The position numbers were made by a program, and so were the translations under genes. 64,000 nucleotides of DNA. Origin: Maritimibacter sp. 55A14. GTDB lineage: Bacteria > Pseudomonadota > Alphaproteobacteria > Rhodobacterales > Rhodobacteraceae. The notes under the pieces were generated by a model that saw only the letters and a program-made list of their open reading frames with translations, made no database searches and was not told the origin of the DNA. Where the stretch lies: NCBI RefSeq assembly GCF_003122205.1, contig NZ_QEYE01000016.1, positions 1-64,000 of the forward strand, written 5' to 3'. This document shows, in pieces, positions 17,118 through 26,250 of the stretch. How positions within the stretch are numbered: position 1 is the stretch's first letter; the number at the start of each line of letters is the position of its first letter.

Positions 17118-18392
17118 ATGACCCACAAAGGGATCCGACCCGTTCCGTCGCCTGAGGCATACGAGGAAGGGAAGGGCCGCTCGGTCTCGATCACACCAAC
17201 GCAGTTCGTAATGCGGCCGTTTTCCGAGATCCCGCCGAGGCAGTGGCTCTATGGGCAGCACCTCATCCGCGGCTTTCTCTCCCTCACGGTTGCTCCGGGC
17301 GGCGTCGGAAAATCGTCCATGCTGGTGGTCGAAGCGATGGCTATGGCGACAGGTAGGCCTCTGCTCGGCGACAAGCCGCATATGCCGCTGCGCGTCTGGT
17401 ACTGGAACGGCGAAGACCCGCGCGAAGAGATTGAGCGCCGTCTTGCTGGCGCCGCCATACACTACGGGATCTCGCCTGCAGACATTGGCGATCGGTTGAT
17501 GGTGGACAGTGGACGCGACATACCGATCAACTTGGCCACGGAGAGCCGGACAGGCGTTGTAATAGACAGGTGGAAATCCGACGCCCTAATCGACGCGATT
17601 AAGGCAACTCGTGTGGACGTATTGGTGATTGACCCGTTCGTTACCTCGCACAGCGTCCCTGAGAACGACACGACCGCTATGAACGCGGTTGTGTCGGAAT
17701 TGCGCAGTATTGCAGACGCCACCGGCTGCGCAATTGATTTGGTGCACCATACTTCGAAGGCCGGAGCGATGAACGCGGGTGAATTCGGGATTTTAGCAAG
17801 TCGGGGTGCAGGCGCCGTTATTGATGGAGTCCGCTCGGCGAGGCTTCTCGAACGCATGACAGCCAAAGAGACCGCGCGCTACGGTGTAGAGGATGAAGCC
17901 GTTACCTATTTCCGAGTGACCCAGGGAAAACCTAACCTTGCTCTGCCGGGCAGACCTGTATGGCGCAGGATGGTTGGGGTGCGCTTGGGCAATGGCCGCG
18001 ACTCCTGGGAAGAAGGCGATGTTGTCGGCGTGTGCACGGAATGGAATGAGCCTGAGGCCCTCGCAGGATTTTCCCCACACGATTTCAAGAAAGTGCAAGA
18101 TGCTCTCCGTGATGCGGCGAAAGACTTTAAGGCAAGCGAGCGCGCGGATGACTGGATCGGCTATCGGGTGGCTGAGGCGATGGGACTTGATGTCGGGCGC
18201 GGCTTGAAGAAAGAGCGGCGGTCGCCATTGCAGAACCGTGCGAGGGTGAAAGCGCGAGCGCTGATTTCCCGAATGCAAGAAGCCAACGCTCTGGTCGTGA
18301 AAGAGTTTCATGACTCGCGAAACGGCCGACCAATCAAAGTAGTGACCTTGGGTGATCCGGTCACAGGTGACGATTTTGCCACCTTAACGTGA
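17118..18392 (+). CDS. RepA-like P-loop ATPase/helicase of the integrated element
   Basis: 424 residues. The Walker A motif is VAPGGVGKSS near residue 60 and the Walker B region is VDVLVIDPFVTSH near residue 175. This is the RecA-like fold of RepA/RSF1010-type hexameric helicases (AAA_25), whose members unwind plasmid or satellite origins. The C-terminal 100 residues contain a possible winged helix (LISRMQEANALVVKEF). I use ATG 17118; an in-frame extension to 17073 overlaps the upstream gene. The ACTGCGG array immediately downstream supports a replication role. A DnaB-like or primase role cannot be excluded. Confidence 0.75.
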   Translation: MTHKGIRPVPSPEAYEEGKGRSVSITPTQFVMRPFSEIPPRQWLYGQHLIRGFLSLTVAPGGVGKSSMLVVEAMAMATGRPLLGDKPHMPLRVWYWNGEDPREEIERRLAGAAIHYGISPADIGDRLMVDSGRDIPINLATESRTGVVIDRWKSDALIDAIKATRVDVLVIDPFVTSHSVPENDTTAMNAVVSELRSIADATGCAIDLVHHTSKAGAMNAGEFGILASRGAGAVIDGVRSARLLERMTAKETARYGVEDEAVTYFRVTQGKPNLALPGRPVWRRMVGVRLGNGRDSWEEGDVVGVCTEWNEPEALAGFSPHDFKKVQDALRDAAKDFKASERADDWIGYRVAEAMGLDVGRGLKKERRSPLQNRARVKARALISRMQEANALVVKEFHDSRNGRPIKVVTLGDPVTGDDFATLT

Positions 18393-18398
18393 TGCGTT

Positions 18399-18569
18399 CC
18401 GCAGTCAGATTCACTGCGGCGGATTACTGCGGTTCACTGCGGAAATGGGAAAACAGGCGGGCGGACGATAGTGTCCGCCGCCGCAGTCATTTCCCTATAG
18501 GGGGTGCGACTGCGGCGAGCCGACGCTTTGCAGGGCAATACCGCATGCAGATAACCGATCCAACTGCGG
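18399..18569. repeat. Array of seven ACTGCGG heptamers (candidate iterons/origin)
   Basis: The heptamer ACTGCGG occurs on the plus strand at 18413, 18426, 18436, 18509 and 18563, and as CCGCAGT at 18399 and 18481. That makes seven exact copies in 171 bp, directly after the RepA-like gene. A hairpin GGCGGGCGGAC / GTCCGCCGCC (18456-18482) lies inside the array. Repeats beside a replication gene are the usual sign of an iteron origin. The rest of the gene-free stretch 18393-18701 holds nothing else I can name. Confidence 0.6.
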
Positions 18570-18701
18570 TACATCTTGGTGATCGTGCGGACACCTCGCG
18601 CGAGTCACTTCGGATCAAAATAGTTGGCACCGAACCCACCCGGAAAGTCACCTCGTGCCTATAGGGCTAACAAACAAAACTGGACAAGACTGGACTTTCT
18701 C

Positions 18702-19097
18702 ATGGGACGACGTTCGAAACTGGAAATGCACATCCTCGCTCTGGTTTTGGCTCGACGGGAGAATGAGCGCGAAGAGCCTGAACAGTATCGCCTCTGCCCG
18801 TTTACGGCGCGTTGGCATGACAGCAAGCACCTGACCTGCAATGAATGCATGAATGGCGTGTGCGCCCGTTTCCAAGAGCTAGGGCTGAACAACGACGGCA
18901 TGCCTCTTCCGAAACTTGAACGCCCGATCTGCGGCGCTCGAACTAGGGCTGGCACACCGTGCCAGGCACGCGTAGTGCCAGGTAGACGTCGCTGCCGAAT
19001 GCACGGCGGGCTCAGCACGGGGCCCAAAACCGATGAGGGCCGCAGAAAGATTGCCAAAGCGCAAAAGCGTCGGTGGCGGAGGAGCGGTCGCGCTTGA
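18702..19097 (+). CDS. Small basic HGG-motif protein of phages and islands
   Basis: 131 residues from the ATG at 18702. It has two Cys pairs in the first half (LTCNECMNGVC), then a second module CGARTRAGTPCQAR followed by CRMHGGLSTGPKTDEGRRKI. The final segment is shared by many small alphaproteobacterial phage and island proteins annotated as HGG-containing or hypothetical. The Cys/His spacing suggests a zinc-binding fold. It ends the recognisable element that starts with the integrase. The open frame upstream to 18624 has no ribosome site and is not preferred. Confidence 0.65.
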   Translation: MGRRSKLEMHILALVLARRENEREEPEQYRLCPFTARWHDSKHLTCNECMNGVCARFQELGLNNDGMPLPKLERPICGARTRAGTPCQARVVPGRRRCRMHGGLSTGPKTDEGRRKIAKAQKRRWRRSGRA

Positions 19098-19264
19098 CGA
19101 CGAATGGGCATTTGTCGTTCTAAGGGCGCGATCAAGATTTAGACGGGTTCCGGGGATCACACCATCGGGGATCATGGCATTCGGCGACGTATGAACGCCT
19201 CGACATGGGGTCTTACTCACGACTGGATTAAACTCCATCATTCATAATGTTGCCGCCAAACAAA

Positions 19265-19426
19265 GAGAGCTGTCAGATAGTAGCTTGTGCGACAACACAG
19301 GGCTGCAGCGCGCTGAAGAAGGCCAACACCTGATCCGTCCGCAACTTCTTGCGCAGAACTGGCTGCCCCGTGGGTCTGAAACTCATCCTTCGCCTGATCG
19401 AGCCTGACCGTGATAATCTCTGACAT
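19265..19426 (-). pseudogene. IS110-family transposase, N-terminal remnant
   Basis: Reading left from an ATG at 19426, MSEIITVRLDQAKDEFQTHG matches the DEDD-type start of IS110 transposases. After a frameshift the match continues in another frame as LRTDQVLAFFSALQPCVV. Only about 55 residues of a ~340-residue enzyme remain. The rest of the gap 19098-19539 shows nothing else recognisable. Confidence 0.7.
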
Positions 19427-19539
19427 GACCGCTCTTCTCTGTGGATCCTTGCAGACCCACCTTGACACACCGATGCTGTTGGGGGCGGTCACATCATCAA
19501 CGCCTCTGACAATGCCCTGTTGCATCCCAAGCGACACGT

Positions 19540-19555
19540 TAGTAATTATTTACTA
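19540..19555. promoter_or_regulatory. Candidate TetR operator, TAGTAATTATTTACTA
   Basis: A 16-bp palindrome with 6-bp perfect arms TAGTAA/TTACTA, 24 bp ahead of the broken tetR gene. The same arms recur at 30405-30420, beside a second tetR locus. TetR-family repressors usually bind such palindromes next to their own gene. Confidence 0.6.
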
Positions 19556-19579
19556 TCTTATCGGAATAACCAGGTTGTG

Positions 19580-20187
19580 ATGACCAAAAACACCGTGCCC
19601 GAGCGCCGAAAGGAAATCGTCGAGGCGACGACCCGCCAAGTGCCGAAACTTTGCAACGGCCTTCTATCCACGCAAGCAATCGCAAATCATATCGGCATCA
19701 CTCAAGCTGGGCTCTTCCGACATGTCCTGACCAAGAAAGACCTGAGGATCGTCGTGTTGACCGAAATCGAGTGCCGCGCCAGACGCGCATGGGATGAGGC
19801 TAGTCGAGGATACGACCCTTCCGTCGTTCGGCTTCGGAGAATCCTGTTGGCACAGATCAAACTGATCGAAGACTATCCAGCGATCCCTGCACTTCTGTTT
19901 TCCACCGGATGGCTCGCCGCCAAAGAGGTTGTCTACCCGATACACGTGTGCATCATGACGGCACTCCGCCTGCGCGTCACGGAAGAACTCTCCGCGGCGG
20001 TGCGGCTGGAAGCGATCGACACATCCAGATCGATACGCTCGATATGGAATCCTTGCTGATGGGAGTGGTCCAGGATCGCGTGCTGTGCTGGTCACTGACC
20101 GGACGCAAATACAGTCTGGTGGCCAAGGGTGATCGAATGATCGGGCTGCAACTTTGCCTGTCCGGACTGGAACCCTGGGGAGACTGA
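19580..20187 (+). pseudogene. TetR-family regulator, frameshifted
   Basis: The first frame (19580-20059) encodes an intact TetR helix-turn-helix (STQAIANHIGITQAGLFRH). Near 20020-20035 the coding potential moves to another frame, which continues IDTLDMESLLMGVVQDRVL and ends at 20187 with the normal C-terminal helices of the family. One indel thus removes the ligand-binding end, or it is a sequencing error. Restored length would be about 202 residues. It sits just ahead of the RND efflux genes and would be their local repressor. Confidence 0.75.
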
Positions 20188-20189
20188 TC

Positions 20190-21494
20190 GTGAAGAGTCC
20201 ACTTCTGTTGAAACTTGTTCCACCGATCGTCCTCGGCGTGAGCGCCGCCGCATGGCTTATCTCGACGGCCGAACCTCCAGCGCGGATTGAACAATCCGAG
20301 CGCAGCGTCGTCGCGCGCACCATGACGGCAGAGACGACCCGAGTGCGAACGGTCGTGCGTGGCTACGGAAATGTGCACGCGGCCCGCAACTGGGAAGCGG
20401 TTGCCGAGGTTGCCGGAGCTGTCGTCTGGCGTCACCCCGATCTGGATACCGGCAATATCGTCACCGAAGGCACCAAGGTCCTGCAGATCGACCCGACAGC
20501 ATATGATCTGGCTGTCGCTCAGGCCGAGGCCGATCTGGCCGCATTGGAAGCGGACGCCGCGCAATTAACCGTCGACGAGGCGAACACCGACCGTCTTCTG
20601 GAACTGGAAAAGGACCGGCTGAAGCTGGCCGAGATCGAATTGGCGCGGATCCGCGACCTGGCCGAGCGCGGAGTTGCGGCTCAGTCGGCGCTCGATGTCC
20701 AGGAACGCACGACATTGCAGGTGCGACGTGGCGTGGAAGAACTGCGCAATGCTCACGCTCTGATCCCCTCCCGCCGCGCCCGGCTCGACGCGCAGGTGGC
20801 GCGGACGAGCACCATTCTGGCCCGCGCAAAGCGTGACCTAAACAAGACCGATATCGTGGCGCCGTTCGATCTTCGGGTCAGCAAAGTGCATGTCGAAAGG
20901 CACCAGTATGTGGGTGCCGGTCAGCCCCTGGTTGCTGCCGACGACATTGCTCGGGTCGAGATCACGGCACAGATCCCGGTGGACTCGTTCCGCCGCCTGC
21001 TGAGCGGCACAATGAAAAGCGGCCCAATGACGCTTTCGGATCTTTCCGACCGGTTCGCCAAGGTTTCCGCCGAGGTGCGGCTCGTCTCAGACCCATCCCA
21101 GACCTGGACCGGCCGACTGGTACGGGTGGAAAGCGCGCTCGATCCGCAGGCCCGGTCGGTGCCCGCTGTCGTCGCTGTAGATGATCCCTATGCCGGGGTG
21201 AACCCTCCGCTGCGCCTACCGCTGGTGCCCAACATGTATGTGGAAGTCATACTTACCGGGCCCGAAGGTCGCGCGCGCGTCACTCTGCCCGATAGTGCTA
21301 TCCATGAGGGCGATATCGTTTATCTTCGAAACGTTGAAGGCCGTCTCGAATTGCGGGAGGTGTCGGTCGACTGGCGGCAGTCGGGAATGGCGGTGCTGGA
21401 TGATGGCGTCGCGGCTGGAGAAGACATCATCCTTGACGATCTGATGCCGGCGATCCCGGGCATGATCGTCGAACCAGCGGAGGTATCGGAATGA
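20190..21494 (+). CDS. RND efflux periplasmic adaptor (membrane fusion protein)
   Basis: 434 residues from a GTG at 20190, which sits 2 bp past the tetR remnant stop with GGGGAGA upstream. An N-terminal membrane anchor (LVPPIVLGVSAAAWLI) precedes the HlyD-type lipoyl domain (VVWRHPDLDTGNIVTEGTKV), a long alpha-hairpin rich in Glu/Leu/Arg at about 100-200, and the beta-barrel. Adaptors of this family link an RND pump to an outer membrane channel; no channel gene is adjacent. The stop overlaps the pump gene by 4 bp. Confidence 0.9.
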   Translation: MKSPLLLKLVPPIVLGVSAAAWLISTAEPPARIEQSERSVVARTMTAETTRVRTVVRGYGNVHAARNWEAVAEVAGAVVWRHPDLDTGNIVTEGTKVLQIDPTAYDLAVAQAEADLAALEADAAQLTVDEANTDRLLELEKDRLKLAEIELARIRDLAERGVAAQSALDVQERTTLQVRRGVEELRNAHALIPSRRARLDAQVARTSTILARAKRDLNKTDIVAPFDLRVSKVHVERHQYVGAGQPLVAADDIARVEITAQIPVDSFRRLLSGTMKSGPMTLSDLSDRFAKVSAEVRLVSDPSQTWTGRLVRVESALDPQARSVPAVVAVDDPYAGVNPPLRLPLVPNMYVEVILTGPEGRARVTLPDSAIHEGDIVYLRNVEGRLELREVSVDWRQSGMAVLDDGVAAGEDIILDDLMPAIPGMIVEPAEVSE

Positions 21495-24400
21495 TCCGCT
21501 GGTTCGCCGGGCATCCCACTGCCGCCAATCTGTTGCTTGTGCTCATATTCGCGGCCGGCCTCATGGCCGCGCCGACGCTGAAACGCGAGACTTTCCCTGA
21601 TTTCCGCCCTGTCGAGGCGGAAATCAGCGTTATCTATCGCGGCGCCACGGCGGAAGAGGTCGAGGACGCCATCTGTCGGCGTATCTGGGATGCGGTCGAA
21701 AGCGTCGAGAATTTGGAGGAATTGACCTGCACCGCGCAGGGTGGCGTTGCGCGGGCCATCGCCACAATGGCCCCGTCCGGCGACAGTGCCAGATTCGTGA
21801 ATGATCTGCGCACCGAGGTGACGGCGATCGACGATTTTCCCGACCAGGCTGACCCGGCGATCGTGCGCGAGCTTCACCGAACCGACAATGTCACCTCAGT
21901 CGCGGTGGCGGGCAATCTGCCCGCAGCGCATTTGGAACGCTATGCCGCGGATCTTCAGGATAAATTGTCGACCCTGCCGGGGGTCGCGAGAGTATCGATC
22001 TCCGGCTTCGGAACACGGCAATTCCGCATCACCGTCCCTCGCGCAGTGTTGGAACAGCACAACCTGACCGTAACAAAACTTGCCGCAACAATTGGTGCGC
22101 AGAGCATTGACCGGCCGCTCGGCACGCTTGAAACCGCCGACCGCGAGATCAGCCTTCGCTTCACAGACGAGCGGCGCAGCGCAGCCGGCCTCGCCAGCCT
22201 GGTGGTGTTGTCCCGGCCGAACGGTGCCGAACTGACGTTGGGGCAGTTCGCGACCATTTCCGAGCACTACGCGCCGGAGGAGGAACGCGCCTTCCTAGAC
22301 GGACAGCGCGCGGTCTTCCTGCAGGTGGATAAGGCGCTCGGGGCTGATGCGCTTAAAGTATTTGACCACGTGGCAGAACTCGTGGCTGTCGAGCGCGTAG
22401 CCTTGCCGGACACGCTCAGGCTGGAAATCGTCAAGGACATGACCAGCATCGTGCGCGACCGGCTGACGATGCTGGTGGAAAACGGTGTGCTGGGGCTGAT
22501 CCTGGTCGTCGCGGTGATGAGCGTTTTCTTCCGGCCCGGCTTCGCGATCTGGGCTGCAATGGGCCTGCCAGTGGCCTTCATGGGCGCGTTCGCCGCGATG
22601 GCGCTGCAGGGCCTGTCGCTGAACATGATGACGCTGGTGGCTTTGTTGATGGCGATCGGGATCGTGATGGACGATTCAATCGTTATTTCCGATGCCATCG
22701 CAGAGGCCGCGGCGGGCGGTGCCTCGCGCACAGAGGCAGCGGTGAAAGGCACATTGGCGGTGATGCCGGGGGTGCTGTCCTCCTTTGCCACCACCATCGC
22801 GGTCTTCGGCCCGCTCGCCTTTCTTGCGGGCGAATTGGGCGCCATCCTCGAAGTCGTTCCGATGGTGCTGATCGCGGCATTGGCGGCAAGCCTGGCTGAA
22901 GCGTTCTGGGTGCTGCCGCATCACCTGAGCCACGGGCTGAAAGGGGCGGAAAAGCCGCCGTCGCGGTTCCGTGCGGGATTCGATGCACGTTTCGAACGGT
23001 TTCGCGAGAAGCGGATTGGCGCCATGGCCGACATGGCAATCCGGCGAAGATACCTCGTCACCGGCGCGACGATCGCGGCACTGATCGTCACCGTGGGGCT
23101 TCTGGGTGGCGGTTATCTCAAGCGCGAGGCGATCCCGGCCATCGACGGAGACGTGCTGGAGGCACGCATACTCATGCCGCAAGGCACGCCATTTGCGCGC
23201 ACCTCAGAGGTGGCCGACCGGGTGAGCGCCGCATTGGGCCGGGTGGATTCCGTATTTGCGCCCGATCAGCCGGACGGCGCGGCGCTGGTGAAGTCCGTCC
23301 AGACGCGCTTCAACTACAATGCCACCGCCGGCGAATCCGGCCCGCATGTCGCCACGATCAGCGCCGATCTGCTGGGCGCTGAGACACGGACCGTCACACT
23401 GGACGAAATCGTGACGCTTTGGCGCGAAGAAATCGGCGATGTCCCCGGTGCCCTCGCGATCCTTCTGACGGAACCGAGCATCGGGCCGCAGGGGATCGCC
23501 ATTGAGATCCGGCTGTCGGCACCGGATCTGGAGGAATTGGCCAGGGCCGCCAATCGCCTACTGGCCGAGGTCCAAACCTATGCCGGGGTGCTCAATGTCA
23601 CCCACGACCTGCGCCCCGGCAAGCCGGAACTGCGGCTGCGCCTCGCCGAGGGTGCGACCGGGCTGGGACTGACCGCGCGGGATGTGGCCGATCAGATCGG
23701 CGCCGCCTATCTGGGCCGCGTGATCACGACCGTGCAGCAAGGTGACATCGCGCATGAGATCGAACTTGAGCAAGCCGCGGAAGATCGCGACTCGCACGAC
23801 GATCTGCGCGATTTCACCATCACCCTGCCGGACGGCCACACAGTACCGCTCTCGACCGTGGCGCTCTTCGACGAGGCGCGAGGCTGGTCCGCCATCACCC
23901 ATATCGATGGGCAGCGTACCGTGACGGTGCAGGCCGATGTCGACACGCGCATCGGTAATGCGGACGCAATCGTATCTGAAATGTCAAATAGCTTCCTTCC
24001 GCAGCTTGCGGCTGAATTCCCCGGCCTCGGTTTCGAGGTTGCCGGACAGAGCGCCAATTCTGCGGAAACCGTCGTTTCGATCCTGCGCGGTTTCCTGATT
24101 GGGCTGGTCGGCATCTATGTGGTGCTGTCGTTCCAGTTCCGCAGCTATGTGGAACCCGTGATCGTCATGATGTCGATCCCGCTGGCCTTCATCGGCGTGG
24201 TGCTGGGGCACCTGATCATGGGCTACAACATTTCGATGCCGTCGCTAATCGGCGCCGCATCGCTGGCCGGCATCGTCGTCAACAACGCAATCCTCCTGGT
24301 GCAGGTCATCAAGTCTCGCACCGCCGAGGGCATGGATCTGGCCCGTGCCGCAGGTCAGGCCAGCCGCGCCCGCTTTCGCCCTATTCTGATGTCGGTCTCG

Positions 24401-24625
24401 ACCACGATGATGGGGCTTGTGCCGCTGCTGCTTGAGACCAGCACACAGGCCCAGACGCTGAAGCCGCTGGTGATCTCGGTCGTCTTCGGCTTGTTCTCCG
24501 CCACCATCCTTGTCCTGATCGTCCTACCCGCGTTTTACGCCATGCTCGGCGATCTTGGGCTGGCGCGGGCGAAGGGCGGCCCAAATCCGAACGCTTCAGA
24601 CGAGAAAGAGGCTACTTCTCCATGA
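21491..24625 (+). CDS. RND-family efflux transporter permease
   Basis: 1044 residues with the AcrB-like layout: helix 1 at residues 5-25, a large periplasmic loop, six central helices (residues ~330-530), a second loop and the final helices. GIVMDDSIVISDAIAEAA marks the proton-relay Asp pair in helix 4. The loops are divergent from classic HAE1 pumps and closer to uncharacterised alphaproteobacterial RND members, so substrates cannot be named. It is coupled to the adaptor upstream and the BCCT gene downstream by 4-bp overlaps. Confidence 0.92.
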   Translation: MIRWFAGHPTAANLLLVLIFAAGLMAAPTLKRETFPDFRPVEAEISVIYRGATAEEVEDAICRRIWDAVESVENLEELTCTAQGGVARAIATMAPSGDSARFVNDLRTEVTAIDDFPDQADPAIVRELHRTDNVTSVAVAGNLPAAHLERYAADLQDKLSTLPGVARVSISGFGTRQFRITVPRAVLEQHNLTVTKLAATIGAQSIDRPLGTLETADREISLRFTDERRSAAGLASLVVLSRPNGAELTLGQFATISEHYAPEEERAFLDGQRAVFLQVDKALGADALKVFDHVAELVAVERVALPDTLRLEIVKDMTSIVRDRLTMLVENGVLGLILVVAVMSVFFRPGFAIWAAMGLPVAFMGAFAAMALQGLSLNMMTLVALLMAIGIVMDDSIVISDAIAEAAAGGASRTEAAVKGTLAVMPGVLSSFATTIAVFGPLAFLAGELGAILEVVPMVLIAALAASLAEAFWVLPHHLSHGLKGAEKPPSRFRAGFDARFERFREKRIGAMADMAIRRRYLVTGATIAALIVTVGLLGGGYLKREAIPAIDGDVLEARILMPQGTPFARTSEVADRVSAALGRVDSVFAPDQPDGAALVKSVQTRFNYNATAGESGPHVATISADLLGAETRTVTLDEIVTLWREEIGDVPGALAILLTEPSIGPQGIAIEIRLSAPDLEELARAANRLLAEVQTYAGVLNVTHDLRPGKPELRLRLAEGATGLGLTARDVADQIGAAYLGRVITTVQQGDIAHEIELEQAAEDRDSHDDLRDFTITLPDGHTVPLSTVALFDEARGWSAITHIDGQRTVTVQADVDTRIGNADAIVSEMSNSFLPQLAAEFPGLGFEVAGQSANSAETVVSILRGFLIGLVGIYVVLSFQFRSYVEPVIVMMSIPLAFIGVVLGHLIMGYNISMPSLIGAASLAGIVVNNAILLVQVIKSRTAEGMDLARAAGQASRARFRPILMSVSTTMMGLVPLLLETSTQAQTLKPLVISVVFGLFSATILVLIVLPAFYAMLGDLGLARAKGGPNPNASDEKEATSP

Positions 24626-26250
24626 TCGAGACACCCCCAGGCCGCCGCCCGCACGTCTTTCCGAAAGGGCCGTTTCGAGGATTGAACACGCGCGCCACCA
24701 TTGCGGCCACGGGTCTGGTCGGGCTTTGGGTCATACTCGGAACGCTACGGCCGGATCTGGTCGCAGTTGTCCTGTCCGATGTCCGTTCGGCAACCGGGCC
24801 CACGCTCGGATGGTACTATGTGCTGCTCGTCACGGTCATCCTGGCCATCGTCCTCTGGCTCGGTCTCGGCCGCTACAGGAACGTGCGCCTGGGTGCAGAT
24901 GACGAGCGGCCTGAATTCGGAATGGTATCATGGATCGCCATGCTTTTCGCGGCCGGAACTGGTGTTGGGCTGCTCTTTTGGAGCATCGCCGAACCTATCA
25001 GCCATTTCCAGGGCAATCCGTTCAGCGACAAGCCCAAAACACCAGCGGCGGCGGTGGACGCTGCGCGGCTGACATTGTTCCACTGGGGCCTACACGGTTG
25101 GGCCATCTTTGCTCTGATGGGCGCCATGCTGGCCTATTTCAGCTATCGCGGAAACCTGCCGCTGACGACGCGCTCTGCTCTCTATCCTCTGATCGGCAAA
25201 CGCATCTACGGTTGGCGCGGGGATCTGGTGGATACCTTCGCCGTCGTCAGTACAGTCTTTGGGATCGCCACGACGCTCGGGCTCGGAGCGGCGCAGATGA
25301 ATGCTGGCCTCCACTGGCTGACCGGCATCGACATTTCGATCGGCCGTCAGTTGACGATCATACTGTTTGTAACAGCTTTGGCGATCTTATCGGTCGTTTC
25401 CGGAGTGCGCCGCGGCGTGCGCTGGCTAAGTATCGGGAACATGTGGCTCGGTGTCGGATTGCTGATGTTCTTTATGATCGTCGGGCCAACGAGTTGGCTT
25501 CTGCGTTTCATAATCCAGAGCGCGGGGAGCTATGGGCAACACCTCATAGAGATGAGCTTCTGGACCAATGTCACCGGCGCGTCCGACTGGCAACAATCCT
25601 GGACTGTGTTCTATTGGGGCTGGTGGCTTTCGTGGACGCCTTTCGTCGGAATGTTCATCGCGCGGATTTCGCGCGGGCGCACCTTGCGCGAGTTCGTCTT
25701 CGCCGTACTTCTGGTACCGACCTTGTTCAGCCTGATCTGGATCGGCGCTCTTGGCGGCACAGCATTGCACAGTGAACTCTATGGGATCGGAGGGATATCA
25801 GATGCCGTGACCCGCGACGTGACCCTGGCGCTCTACGAAACCATCGATGTCATCGCTACGCCAGGCCTTTCCACCGCCGCGGCCATTATTGCAACAGTTC
25901 TGATCGCAACATTTTTCGTCACATCGGCGGATTCGGGCATTCTCGTGATCACTACTATTCTCTCGCTCGGAAAAACTGACCCGCCGGTCACCCCCAGGAT
26001 TGTCTGGGGGGTGGGCATTGGTGCCTTAACGGCCGTCTTGTTGGCGGGCGGCGGCGTGGCCACGCTGCAGTCAGCAGTCGTGATCGCAGGCTTACCATTC
26101 TCGTTTGTCATTATGGCTATGGTAATCGGGTTCTTGAGAGCCCTCCGAAACGAGCCTCAAGCTCCGCGCGATCCCGCAAAAACCCACCTGCCCGCCGAGC
26201 CATGGACAGGCATCGATTCGAAGCAGGATGGAGAACGTGATGTCGGTTGA
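24622..26250 (+). CDS. BCCT-family transporter (betaine/choline/carnitine type)
   Basis: 542 residues, 12 membrane segments. The family signature is present: GMVSWIAMLFAAGTGVGLLF near residue 108 and GWWLSWTPFVGMFIARISRG near residue 333, the latter holding the aromatic binding box. Members import quaternary ammonium compounds with sodium or protons. The glycine-rich GTGVGL segment is normal. A 4-bp overlap with the RND pump suggests joint expression, an unusual pairing of export and import. Confidence 0.92.
   Translation: MIETPPGRRPHVFPKGPFRGLNTRATIAATGLVGLWVILGTLRPDLVAVVLSDVRSATGPTLGWYYVLLVTVILAIVLWLGLGRYRNVRLGADDERPEFGMVSWIAMLFAAGTGVGLLFWSIAEPISHFQGNPFSDKPKTPAAAVDAARLTLFHWGLHGWAIFALMGAMLAYFSYRGNLPLTTRSALYPLIGKRIYGWRGDLVDTFAVVSTVFGIATTLGLGAAQMNAGLHWLTGIDISIGRQLTIILFVTALAILSVVSGVRRGVRWLSIGNMWLGVGLLMFFMIVGPTSWLLRFIIQSAGSYGQHLIEMSFWTNVTGASDWQQSWTVFYWGWWLSWTPFVGMFIARISRGRTLREFVFAVLLVPTLFSLIWIGALGGTALHSELYGIGGISDAVTRDVTLALYETIDVIATPGLSTAAAIIATVLIATFFVTSADSGILVITTILSLGKTDPPVTPRIVWGVGIGALTAVLLAGGGVATLQSAVVIAGLPFSFVIMAMVIGFLRALRNEPQAPRDPAKTHLPAEPWTGIDSKQDGERDVG

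Noticed and set aside
18454-18490. Rho-independent terminator after the RepA-like gene
   Set aside because: The hairpin lies within the heptamer array and is not followed by a T run; better explained as part of the origin-like region.
18393-18701. CRISPR array
   Set aside because: The ACTGCGG repeats are only 7 bp and irregularly spaced, in both orientations, without spacers of constant length. No cas gene is in the window.
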